Shown one piece after another: positions 1-5,113 of a stretch of DNA of 10,890 bases (position 1 is its first letter; every line of letters starts with the position of its first letter). Origin of the DNA: an uncultured Oscillibacter sp. (GTDB lineage Bacteria > Bacillota > Clostridia > Oscillospirales > Oscillospiraceae). The position numbers were made by a program, and so were the translations under genes. The notes under the pieces are model-generated. The model made no database searches, was not told the origin of the DNA, and worked only from the letters and a program-made list of their open reading frames with translations. Location: positions 1 through 10,890 of the forward strand of contig URTS01000061.1 of assembly GCA_900550685.1 (NCBI GenBank). The letters run 5' to 3'.

Positions 1-256
1 CCACCAGGGCGGATGCGGTGGTGGGGCCAAGGATCAGGTTGCAGATGATCTTGGCAGCAGCGCCACGGGTCAGGGTGTTGGTGGGACGGAAGTCACCTTC
101 GGCATAGCCGTCGATGACCTTTGCGGCGGACATCACGTCGACAGCTTCTTTATAATTGATCTTGCTGGCGTCGGTGAAGTCCTTGGCGCCGGCGCTGACA
201 GTGACCAGAGACATGGTCATCACCAGAGCCAGAACCAGAGAAAGGAACTTCTTCAT
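1..256 (-). CDS. SLH-domain secreted protein, N-terminal part (runs off the window)
   Basis: Only the first 85 residues are inside the window. The protein begins MKKFLSLVLALVMTMSLVTV, a typical Sec signal peptide with a Lys pair and a hydrophobic core, and probable cleavage after the AGA at about residues 22-24. An S-layer homology repeat follows (about residues 25-80): FTDAS..INYKEAVDVMSA...IDGYAEGDFRPTNTLTRGAAAKII, with the FRP..TLTR(G/A)..AK core of SLH domains. SLH domains usually bind pyruvylated secondary cell-wall polymer, so this is inferred to be an exported protein held at the cell wall; its C-terminal function is not visible. The start is the ATG at 254-256, preceded by a strong AAGGAGG site at about 264-270. 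No convincing promoter was found. The gene faces away from the integrase-like gene across a 400-base non-coding stretch that holds a structured element. Confidence 0.9.
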   Translation of the reverse strand, partial: MKKFLSLVLALVMTMSLVTVSAGAKDFTDASKINYKEAVDVMSAAKVIDGYAEGDFRPTNTLTRGAAAKIICNLILGPTTASALV

Positions 257-329
257 GGGGTTTTCCTCCTTATGAAATGTCGAAACATTGCCTTGAGGTT
301 CCCCGCCCCCCGGTTCCGGGTTTCGTGTC

Positions 330-563
330 GGGGCTAGCCTGCTCGTCAAAATCCCTGAGATGCCGCCGGACCGCAAGCGGTTCGGTGTGCATCGGACGAG
401 ATTTTTCCTCGCTTTCCATCCGCAAACGCTTCGCTGGTTTGCGAATGGAGAATGGGGAACGGCCCGACTTACGTCGGGGGTTACGAGCCTACACCAAGCA
501 CGGAGCTTGGAGGCAGTTTGCCCGCGGTTCTGTTTCGCAAGGCTACTTTAGCAGGCCCGCCCC
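330..563 (+). ncRNA. Putative structured RNA of unknown family, about 234 nt
   Basis: The stretch 257-658 has no credible protein gene, but 330-563 folds as one closed unit. A terminal helix pairs 330-334 with 559-563 and 337-343 with 550-556. Inside it, 344-347 (or 342-347) pairs with 395-398 (or 395-400) and encloses a hairpin: 360-363/389-392, 364-367/384-387 and 368-373/378-383 with loop CAAG. Further hairpins are 413-419/445-451 plus 421-427/437-443, 463-468/473-478 (loop TTAC), and 487-490/511-514 plus 494-499/505-510. Three pairs (365-386, 369-382, 414-450) are G.U if transcribed on the plus strand but A.C on the minus strand; one position (336/557) argues the other way. The plus strand is therefore favoured but not proven. 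No clear promoter or terminator was found; 564-658 is AT-rich and featureless. If transcribed on the minus strand, it would instead be a 5' leader of the SLH gene. I do not recognise the family; 6S and raiA-type RNAs are candidates to test. Confidence 0.5.
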
Positions 564-658
564 ACGATGTAAATAGTTTCGCCCGGAACGTAATATAAGC
601 GTAAAATAGCGGCGTTTTTATGTAAAAGTGTGCTATTCATGCAACGTTTGAACATAAC

Positions 659-1921
659 TTACCGTTTTCCCTCCGGCAGCTCGTAGTGCCGCCCCACCAG
701 GGCCAACTCCCCCTGCTCCACCAGCCGGGAGAGGATCTGGGTCCCCTGGGCCGGTGGCACGTTCAGCAGCTTGAGAAAGTCCTGGCGGCGGCCGGTGCCG
801 TGCTGTAACAAATAGCCCCGGATGGCGGAAAGCTGGTCCTCCGGCGGCGTCACCGCCCCGGCGGGGTAGTACCGGGCGCCGATGCGCACCAGCTGCCCCG
901 CCTCCCGCAGCCGCAGCAGCTGTTGCCGGGCGGTGACCTTGGAGACGTTCAGGGCCGCCGTCACGTCCTCCCGGGTGAGATACCCCTGTTGGGCGGCCAG
1001 GTCCAGGAGGATTTTGCTGCGGTCATCCTGGGTGGCCCAGGTGTGGAGGTTCCGCAGGTTCACCTGTTCCAGCCCGCCCCGGATCAGGGCCGTTCGGGTG
1101 ACGGTGGTGAGCCGCGCCAGATCCATGGGGCGGCCGGTGGTAGGGGCGGTGAACACCTGGGGCTCCGCCGGGTCCTTCCGCCGCTCCTTGGCCTCCGACA
1201 GCATTCGCCGCAGGCGGCTGCCCATGGGGAGCTCCCGGTCCGGCAGCAGAAGGAGGTTGCGGTCGAAATCCACCTGGTCCCAGGTCAGGGCGGCGATCTC
1301 GCCGGGCTGCATCCGCAGCTGCCAGCCCATCCACAGCGCCAGCCCAGCCGGGGAGCTGCCCTCCTGCTGGACGATGCGCCAGAGGAGGTATTCCCGCTCG
1401 TCTTTGTCCGCCGGGGGCGCCGGGGGCTGGGGCCGGGCGGTGCGGAGGTAGGGGGAGAAGGCGTCCCGCAGGGTGGACACCGCCATGCCGCTGACCCGGG
1501 CGGCGTAGGGCCAGCCCCGCTCCTCGATCTGGCGGATGACGAAGTCGTGGCGCAGGTCCATGAGCCCGGCGGTCTGGCCCTCGCTGTTCAGGGCCTGCCG
1601 GGCCAGCCGGGAGACGGACTCCGGCGGCATGGGCCGCTTGCCCCGGTCCGACACCACCACGTGGTCGGAGCGGAGGGCGTACAGCGTGTGCCGCTTCCGG
1701 AGGCAGGCCTCCGTGGAGGGGTCCAGGGGTACGGTGCGGTCCGGCAGCAGCAGCGCCTTGCTGTCCAGATCCACCTGGTCCCAGACCAGGTCGGTGATCT
1801 CCGCCCGGCTCAGCCCCTGGAGCCAGGCCAGCCGGAGAATGGCCCCCTCCGGGCTGTAGGGGTGGCGGGTCAGCAGCCGCTCCATGGCGGCCGGGTCCGG
1901 CCGGTTCAATTGATAGCCCAT
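659..1921 (-). CDS. Degenerate double tyrosine-recombinase-fold protein with C-terminal winged-helix segments
   Basis: This 420-aa protein contains two tandem copies related to the phage-integrase catalytic core (about residues 15-160 and 175-300), recognisable by the repeated strings EITDLVWDQVDLD..LLLPDR (41-62) and EIAALTWDQVDFD..LLLPDR (208-229). The catalytic set has decayed. In copy 1 the first Arg is Ser38, the box-II His is Met121 (DLRH with Arg124 kept), the next His is Met146, and the Tyr position is Phe155. In copy 2 the first Arg is Gln205 and the box-II motif is NLRNLH with nothing Tyr-like after it. Residues about 302-355 and 362-415 look like two winged-helix DNA-binding units (e.g. 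LTREDVTAALNVSKVTARQQL). Strand exchange is thus unlikely; a DNA-binding or regulatory role is inferred. The start ATG at 1919-1921 has a GGGGAGGT site upstream. The gene sits beside the inverted 18-bp repeats and a recombinase remnant. No terminator is evident after the TAA. Confidence 0.8.
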   Translation of the reverse strand: MGYQLNRPDPAAMERLLTRHPYSPEGAILRLAWLQGLSRAEITDLVWDQVDLDSKALLLPDRTVPLDPSTEACLRKRHTLYALRSDHVVVSDRGKRPMPPESVSRLARQALNSEGQTAGLMDLRHDFVIRQIEERGWPYAARVSGMAVSTLRDAFSPYLRTARPQPPAPPADKDEREYLLWRIVQQEGSSPAGLALWMGWQLRMQPGEIAALTWDQVDFDRNLLLLPDRELPMGSRLRRMLSEAKERRKDPAEPQVFTAPTTGRPMDLARLTTVTRTALIRGGLEQVNLRNLHTWATQDDRSKILLDLAAQQGYLTREDVTAALNVSKVTARQQLLRLREAGQLVRIGARYYPAGAVTPPEDQLSAIRGYLLQHGTGRRQDFLKLLNVPPAQGTQILSRLVEQGELALVGRHYELPEGKR

Positions 1922-1938
1922 GTGTCAGACCTCCCCTG

Positions 1939-1969
1939 CCCGGCGGGACCGGGCGGAACCGCCGCCGGG
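1939..1969 (-). promoter_or_regulatory. GC-rich stem-loop in the leader of the integrase-like gene
   Basis: CCCGGCGG (1939-1946) pairs perfectly with CCGCCGGG (1962-1969) across a 15-base loop. It lies just upstream of the GGGGAGGT ribosome binding site of the gene starting at 1921. There is no T-run, so it is not an intrinsic terminator. A role in mRNA stability or translation is only a possibility. Confidence 0.3.
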
Positions 1970-1978
1970 GGACTGACA

Positions 1979-1996
1979 ACAAAATAATGATTTTGT
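1979..1996 (+). repeat. Left copy of 18-bp inverted near-palindromic site
   Basis: The sequence ACAAAATAATGATTTTGT is itself a dyad, with 7-bp arms and an asymmetric centre, or 6-bp arms around the 6-bp centre TAATGA. Its exact reverse complement occurs at 2231-2248. Two-arm dyads with a short asymmetric centre are the usual form of tyrosine-recombinase core sites. The copy is AT-rich in a very GC-rich setting. On the minus strand its edge completes a TTGACA hexamer (1994-1999) upstream of the integrase-like gene. Confidence 0.8.
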
Positions 1997-2230
1997 CAAC
2001 AGCTGTCGGCGGAAGCGGCTTGAAATTTCATATTGGCATCTGAATTTTACTTGAGATCGGCGCAAAAAGCAAGGTGATCCTGGCTTTTTGCGCGCGAAGA
2101 ACAGGCAGGCTTTCCGAAAAAGAGAGAGCCTGCCTGCGCGGCGCGCCTTTTTTGCCCGGATTCCGGCAGATTCCGCCCTTTTCCCGCAGGGAAACCGCCG
2201 GACAGTTCCCGTCCCGCCCGCCATTTCTAT
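1997..2230. other. Candidate invertible (or MITE-like) 234-bp segment with three stem-loops
   Basis: The segment is bounded by exact inverted 18-bp sites and has no convincing coding frame. It holds three consecutive stem-loops. The first pairs 2060-2070 with 2083-2093 (GCGCAAAAAGC arms, plus an inner AGG/CCT). The second pairs 2102-2111 with 2127-2136 (CAGGCAGGCT arms) and is followed by T6 at 2148-2153. The third pairs 2162-2167 with 2197-2202 around a nested TTTCCC/GGGAAA. Together they could stop transcription, which would make orientation matter to flanking genes. Inversion is inferred from the repeat geometry and the neighbouring recombinase-type genes. A small non-autonomous transposon with 18-bp terminal repeats is the main alternative; only a trivial CA/CA flank match is seen, so there is no clear target duplication. 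Confidence 0.5.
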
Positions 2231-2248
2231 ACAAAATCATTATTTTGT
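2231..2248 (-). repeat. Right copy of 18-bp inverted near-palindromic site
   Basis: ACAAAATCATTATTTTGT is the exact reverse complement of the copy at 1979-1996. The match stops at the 18 bp on both sides. Its right edge overlaps by one base the TGA stop (2248-2250) of the truncated tyrosine recombinase, so the recombinase reading frame ends directly at the site. Confidence 0.8.
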
Positions 2249-2529
2249 CAGCACAGCAGGTGCAGCCGCTCCAGCTGCCGGACGTGCTCCGCACCGGTGG
2301 TGCGGAGGTAGATGCGGGTGGTGTCGATGGAACTGTGGCCCAGAACGTCCACCAGCTTCACGATGTCCCGGCAGAGGGCGTAAAACGCGCGTGCAAAGAG
2401 GTGGCGCAGATTGTGGGGGAACACCTGGGAAGGCGTCACCCCCGCTGCCTGACAGAGCCGCGGCAAATTCCGCGGCTGTATTCTCTGTGATGTAATGCAT
2501 CTCTTCCTGCATACGATCCCGCTCCCCAA
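2248..2529 (-). pseudogene. Truncated tyrosine recombinase, C-terminal catalytic part only
   Basis: The last 60 or so residues of this frame match the C-terminal catalytic end of XerC/phage-type integrases common in Clostridia. FPHNLRHLFARAFY contains the box-II His and Arg, and VLGHSSIDTTRIYL contains the later His and the Tyr nucleophile, followed by the usual GAEHVRQLERL tail. Unlike the neighbouring 420-aa protein, all these catalytic residues are intact. The N-terminal arm-binding and core-binding domains and the first catalytic Arg and Lys are missing: the frame opens only at a TTG near 2527-2529 and its first 15 or so residues do not look like integrase. The usual length is about 300-400 aa, against at most 93 codons here. 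It is therefore most likely a remnant of an integrase gene. Expression as a mini-recombinase seems unlikely, since the first catalytic Arg is absent. Confidence 0.75.
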
Positions 2530-2545
2530 ACAGATTTGGCGGACG

Positions 2546-2623
2546 GCCCGCCGCCGGGGCTATTGTAATGCAGGGCCGCCCTCTCTGCCCAGCCCTTCCC
2601 CGGCAGGCGGCGGGCAGCTTTTT
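2546..2623 (+). repeat. Long GC inverted repeat followed by T-run, abutting the metY promoter
   Basis: GCCCGCCGCC (2546-2555) pairs with GGCGGCGGGC (2606-2615). The 50-base interior can fold further (GGGG 2556-2559 with CCCC 2598-2601; AGGG 2572-2575 with CCCT 2579-2582). TTTTT follows at 2619-2623, just before the -35 hexamer at 2625. On the plus strand it resembles an intrinsic terminator that would insulate the metY promoter, although no plus-strand gene lies upstream. Confidence 0.4.
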
Positions 2624-2624
2624 C

Positions 2625-2653
2625 TTGACAAGGCAGGAAAAATACGTTAAACT
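2625..2653 (+). promoter_or_regulatory. Sigma-A-type promoter of the metY operon
   Basis: A perfect TTGACA (2625-2630) is followed by a 17-base spacer and TAAACT (2648-2653, four of six matches to TATAAT). Transcription should start at about 2660, giving a leader of roughly 195 bases before metY that contains the leader peptide and attenuator. Confidence 0.8.
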
Positions 2654-2673
2654 GGAAAAGTCGATTTCAGAAG

Positions 2674-2802
2674 AAAGGCGGTACTCCAGGATGATGTACT
2701 CCATGGTCATGCTGATGTGCAATACCGTCTTTGGTGCGTTCTGAGATCTTTCTCAAACGGGAAATTCCAAAGGCGGTTATGGTCGTTGCCCATAACCGCC
2801 TT
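2674..2802 (+). promoter_or_regulatory. Leader-peptide transcription attenuator (segments 1-2-3-4) upstream of metY
   Basis: Four segments form mutually exclusive helices. Segment 1 (2674-2683, AAAGGCGGTA) pairs with segment 2 (2723-2732, TACCGTCTTT) over 10 bp with one G.U. Segment 2 (2724-2734) pairs instead with segment 3 (2767-2777) over 11 bp with one U.G, extended by 2720-2721 with 2780-2781. Segment 3 (2770-2782) pairs with segment 4 (2790-2802) over 13 bp to make the terminator. Segment 1 contains the leader peptide's ribosome binding site, and the Met codons lie just after it. Inferred logic: a ribosome stalled on early Met codons hides segment 1, so 2:3 forms and metY is transcribed. 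With enough Met-tRNA the ribosome reaches the stop at 2742, covers segment 2, and 3:4 terminates. No S-box or T-box signature was seen in the leader. Confidence 0.8.
2691..2744 (+). CDS. Methionine-rich leader peptide of the metY operon
   Basis: This 17-codon frame encodes MMYSMVMLMCNTVFGAF and ends in TGA. Five of the first nine residues are Met (codons 1, 2, 5, 7 and 9), followed by Cys, an extreme bias for a peptide this short. It starts nine bases after AGGCGG (2676-2681), a good ribosome binding site, and lies within the transcript from the promoter at 2625-2653. Its stop codon is placed so that a terminating ribosome would cover segment 2 of the attenuator. The peptide itself probably has no function beyond sensing charged Met-tRNA. 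Inferred from sequence only; translation has not been shown. Confidence 0.8.
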   Translation: MMYSMVMLMCNTVFGAF

Positions 2803-2810
2803 CTTATTTT
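2770..2810 (+). terminator. Intrinsic terminator inside the metY leader
   Basis: AAGGCGGTTATGG (2770-2782) and CCATAACCGCCTT (2790-2802) form a perfect 13-bp stem with a 7-base loop, followed by the T-rich CTTATTTT (2803-2810). It lies 44 bases before the metY start and well after the promoter, so it must be conditional for metY to be expressed. Confidence 0.85.
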
Positions 2811-2853
2811 GCACAATATTCTGCCCGGCAAGGGCGATAGGAGGAAGTCAACT

Positions 2854-4128
2854 ATGGCGAACATCGGAACCAAATGCGTGCAGGCGGGCTACACCCCCGG
2901 CAACGGCGAGCCCCGGCAGGTACCCATCATTCAGAGCACCACCTTTAAGTACGCTTCCAGCAGCGACATGGGCAAACTCTTCGACCTGGAGGCCAGCGGC
3001 TACTTCTACTCCCGGCTGCAAAACCCCACCAACGACACGGTAGCGGCCAAGATCGCGGCCCTGGAGGGCGGCACGGCGGCCATGCTTACCGCCTCCGGCC
3101 AGGCGGCCAATTTCTACGCCGTGTTCAACATCGCCTCCTGCGGGGACCACGTGGTGTCCTCCTCCAGCATTTATGGCGGAAGCTATAACCTCTTTGCCGT
3201 GACCATGAAGCGGATGGGCATTGAATTTACCTTTGTGGACCCGGACTGCACGCCGGAAGAACTGGACGCCGCCTTCCGCCCCAACACCAAGGCCGTTTTC
3301 GGTGAGACCATCGCCAACCCGGCCCTGACGGTGCTGGATATTGAGAAATTTGCCAAGGCCGCCCACAGCCACGGGGTCCCCCTGATCCTGGACAACACCT
3401 TTGCCACCCCCATCAACTGCCGTCCCTTTGAATGGGGCGCGGACATCGTGACCCACTCCACCACCAAGTACATGGACGGCCACGGCGCTGCCCTGGGCGG
3501 CTGCATCGTGGATTCCGGCAAATTCGACTGGACGAAGTACCCCGACAAGTTCCCCGGCCTGTGCACCCCGGACGAGAGCTACCACGGCGTGACCTACACG
3601 GAGCGCTTCGGCCTGGAGGGGGCCTATATCACCAAGGCTACCGCCCAGCTGATGCGGGACCTGGGCTCTATTCAGGCGCCCCAGAACGCCTTTTTCCTGA
3701 ACCTGGGCCTGGAAAGCCTCCACGTCCGGATGAAGCGTCACTGTGAAAACGCCCAGAAGGTGGCGGAGTTTCTTCAGCAGCATGAGAAGATCGCCTGGGT
3801 GCAGTACTGCGGCCTGCCGGGGGACAAATACTACGCCCTGGGCCAGAAGTACCTGCCCAACGGCTCCTGCGGCGTGGTGTCCTTCGGCGTGAAGGGTGGC
3901 CGGGCCGCCGCCGAGGCCTTCATGGGCCGGCTGAAGATCGCCGCCATTGAGACCCACGTGGCCGACGCCCGGACCTGCTGCCTGCATCCTGCCTCCTCTA
4001 CCCACCGGCAGATGAATGCCGAGGAACTGAAGGCCGCCGGTGTGGCGGAGGATCTGGTCCGCTACTCCTGCGGTCTGGAGGACACTGAGGATCTGATCGC
4101 CGACCTGGCCCAGGCCCTGGCGGACTGA
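2854..4128 (+). CDS. metY: O-acetylhomoserine sulfhydrylase (O-acetylhomoserine aminocarboxypropyltransferase)
   Basis: MetY is a cytoplasmic PLP enzyme that makes homocysteine from O-acetylhomoserine and sulfide. The product has 424 residues, the usual length for MetY and longer than cystathionine gamma-synthases. Family features: GTKCVQAGYTP at the N-terminus, YFYSRLQNPTNDTVAAKIAALEGG (Tyr52-Ser53-Arg54, the phosphate-binding Y.R region), GGSYNLF, LDNTFATP with Asp180 that pairs with the pyridine nitrogen, and HSTTKYMDGHG with Lys205 as the Schiff-base lysine. The C-terminal part has the long insert and the HPASSTHRQ motif typical of the group. The ATG at 2854 was chosen because AGGAGG sits at 2839-2844. 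Upstream in-frame starts overlap the leader peptide and terminator and are unlikely. It is followed 34 bases later by metA in the same transcript. Confidence 0.95.
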   Translation: MANIGTKCVQAGYTPGNGEPRQVPIIQSTTFKYASSSDMGKLFDLEASGYFYSRLQNPTNDTVAAKIAALEGGTAAMLTASGQAANFYAVFNIASCGDHVVSSSSIYGGSYNLFAVTMKRMGIEFTFVDPDCTPEELDAAFRPNTKAVFGETIANPALTVLDIEKFAKAAHSHGVPLILDNTFATPINCRPFEWGADIVTHSTTKYMDGHGAALGGCIVDSGKFDWTKYPDKFPGLCTPDESYHGVTYTERFGLEGAYITKATAQLMRDLGSIQAPQNAFFLNLGLESLHVRMKRHCENAQKVAEFLQQHEKIAWVQYCGLPGDKYYALGQKYLPNGSCGVVSFGVKGGRAAAEAFMGRLKIAAIETHVADARTCCLHPASSTHRQMNAEELKAAGVAEDLVRYSCGLEDTEDLIADLAQALAD

Positions 4129-4162
4129 CTGACACCATTTCCCAAGAAAGGAAGTCTTTTTC

Positions 4163-5086
4163 GTGCCTATCAAAATTCCCGACGGTCTCCCCGCAGCCAA
4201 AACCCTGGCCAGCGAAAACATCTTCGTGATGAACGAAACCCGGGCCGTCACCCAGGACATCCGGCCTCTGCACATTCTGGTGCTGAACCTGATGCCCACC
4301 AAGATCGAAACGGAGACCCAGCTCTCCCGCCTGCTGGGCAATACCCCCCTGCAGGTGGAGCTGGAATTTATCCACACCTCCAGCCACGAGTCCAAAAACA
4401 CCTCCAAGGAGCACCTTTTCCAATTTTACAAGGTCTTTGACCAGGTAAAGGACCGGAAGTTCGACGGCATGGTCATCACCGGTGCGCCGGTGGAAACCAT
4501 GCCCTTTGAAGAGGTGGAATACTGGCCGGAGGTCTGCCGGATCATGGAATGGAGCAAGGCCCACGTCTACTCCACCTTCCACATCTGCTGGGGTGCCCAG
4601 GCAGGCCTTTACTATCACTACGGCATCAAGAAATACCTGCTGCCGGAAAAGCTCTTCGGCGTGTTCCCCCACGTGGTGGAGCGACGGTCCTCTATGCTGA
4701 TGCGGGGCTTTGACGATGTGTTCATGGTCCCCCACTCCCGCCACACCACCATCCGGCGGGAGGAGGTGGAGGCCTGCAAGGACCTGAAGCTGCTGGCCTC
4801 CTCTCCCCAGGCCGGGGTCTACGCCATGGCCACCGAGGGCGGACGGCAGATCTTCATCACCGGCCACTCCGAGTACGACGTGGGGACCCTGCAGAAGGAG
4901 TATCTTCGGGACAAGAACGCCGGACTGCCCATCCATGTGCCGGCAAACTACTTCCCCAACGACGATGACACCCAGCCGCCCCGGGCCACCTGGCGCAGCC
5001 ACGCCAATCTGCTGTATCAGAACTGGCTGAACTACTTCGTCTATCAGGAGACACCCTACGACCTTCACTCCATCGGCAATGGCTGA
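4163..5086 (+). CDS. metA: Homoserine O-acetyltransferase (MetA type)
   Basis: MetA activates homoserine by acyl transfer from acyl-CoA, the step before MetY. The 307-residue product is full length and starts MPIKIPDGLPA as most MetA proteins do. The catalytic residues fall at the canonical numbers: Cys142 in STFHICWGAQAG, and His235 and Glu237 in TGHSEYD. Residue 111 in ITGAPVET is Glu; published MetA work (Bacillus cereus against E. coli) links Glu111 to acetyl-CoA use and Gly111 to succinyl-CoA use. Acetylation is therefore predicted, matching MetY next door. The start is GTG (4163-4165) after an AAGAAAGGAAG site; no better ATG exists. The gene lies 34 bases after metY and 27 before the MATE gene, so one transcript under the Met attenuator is likely. 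Confidence 0.95.
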   Translation: MPIKIPDGLPAAKTLASENIFVMNETRAVTQDIRPLHILVLNLMPTKIETETQLSRLLGNTPLQVELEFIHTSSHESKNTSKEHLFQFYKVFDQVKDRKFDGMVITGAPVETMPFEEVEYWPEVCRIMEWSKAHVYSTFHICWGAQAGLYYHYGIKKYLLPEKLFGVFPHVVERRSSMLMRGFDDVFMVPHSRHTTIRREEVEACKDLKLLASSPQAGVYAMATEGGRQIFITGHSEYDVGTLQKEYLRDKNAGLPIHVPANYFPNDDDTQPPRATWRSHANLLYQNWLNYFVYQETPYDLHSIGNG

Positions 5087-5113
5087 GCAGACTGTTTATT
5101 TGGGAGGCAGGCT

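Noticed and set aside
351..380. Resemblance to the 5' end of E. coli 6S RNA (CTGAGATG followed by CGCAAGCGG)
   Set aside because: The matching 3' half of 6S is not found in the right place, and the overall fold is multi-hairpin rather than one long stem with a central bubble. Not enough to call 6S.
923..1987. Long plus-strand frame opposite the integrase-like gene
   Set aside because: No domain, biased composition; the minus-strand frame has the integrase and winged-helix features and a ribosome binding site.
1925..2224. Possible 99-residue protein inside the candidate invertible segment
   Set aside because: No ribosome binding site, basic low-information composition, and the frame runs through the stem-loops and the 18-bp site.
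2731..2853. Extended N-terminus for MetY starting near 2731
   Set aside because: It would run through the leader peptide end and the attenuator terminator, and the extra residues resemble nothing in the family. AGGAGG points to the ATG at 2854.
2660..2853. S-box (SAM) riboswitch or Met T-box in the metY leader
   Set aside because: I looked for the GGAGGG...GATGAAACC-type S-box core and the T-box TGG.ACCGCG motif and saw neither; the leader is fully explained by the peptide and four segments.
2848..4407. A 519-codon minus-strand frame opposite metY
   Set aside because: Antisense to a MetY with all catalytic residues; the composition is typical of a shadow frame.
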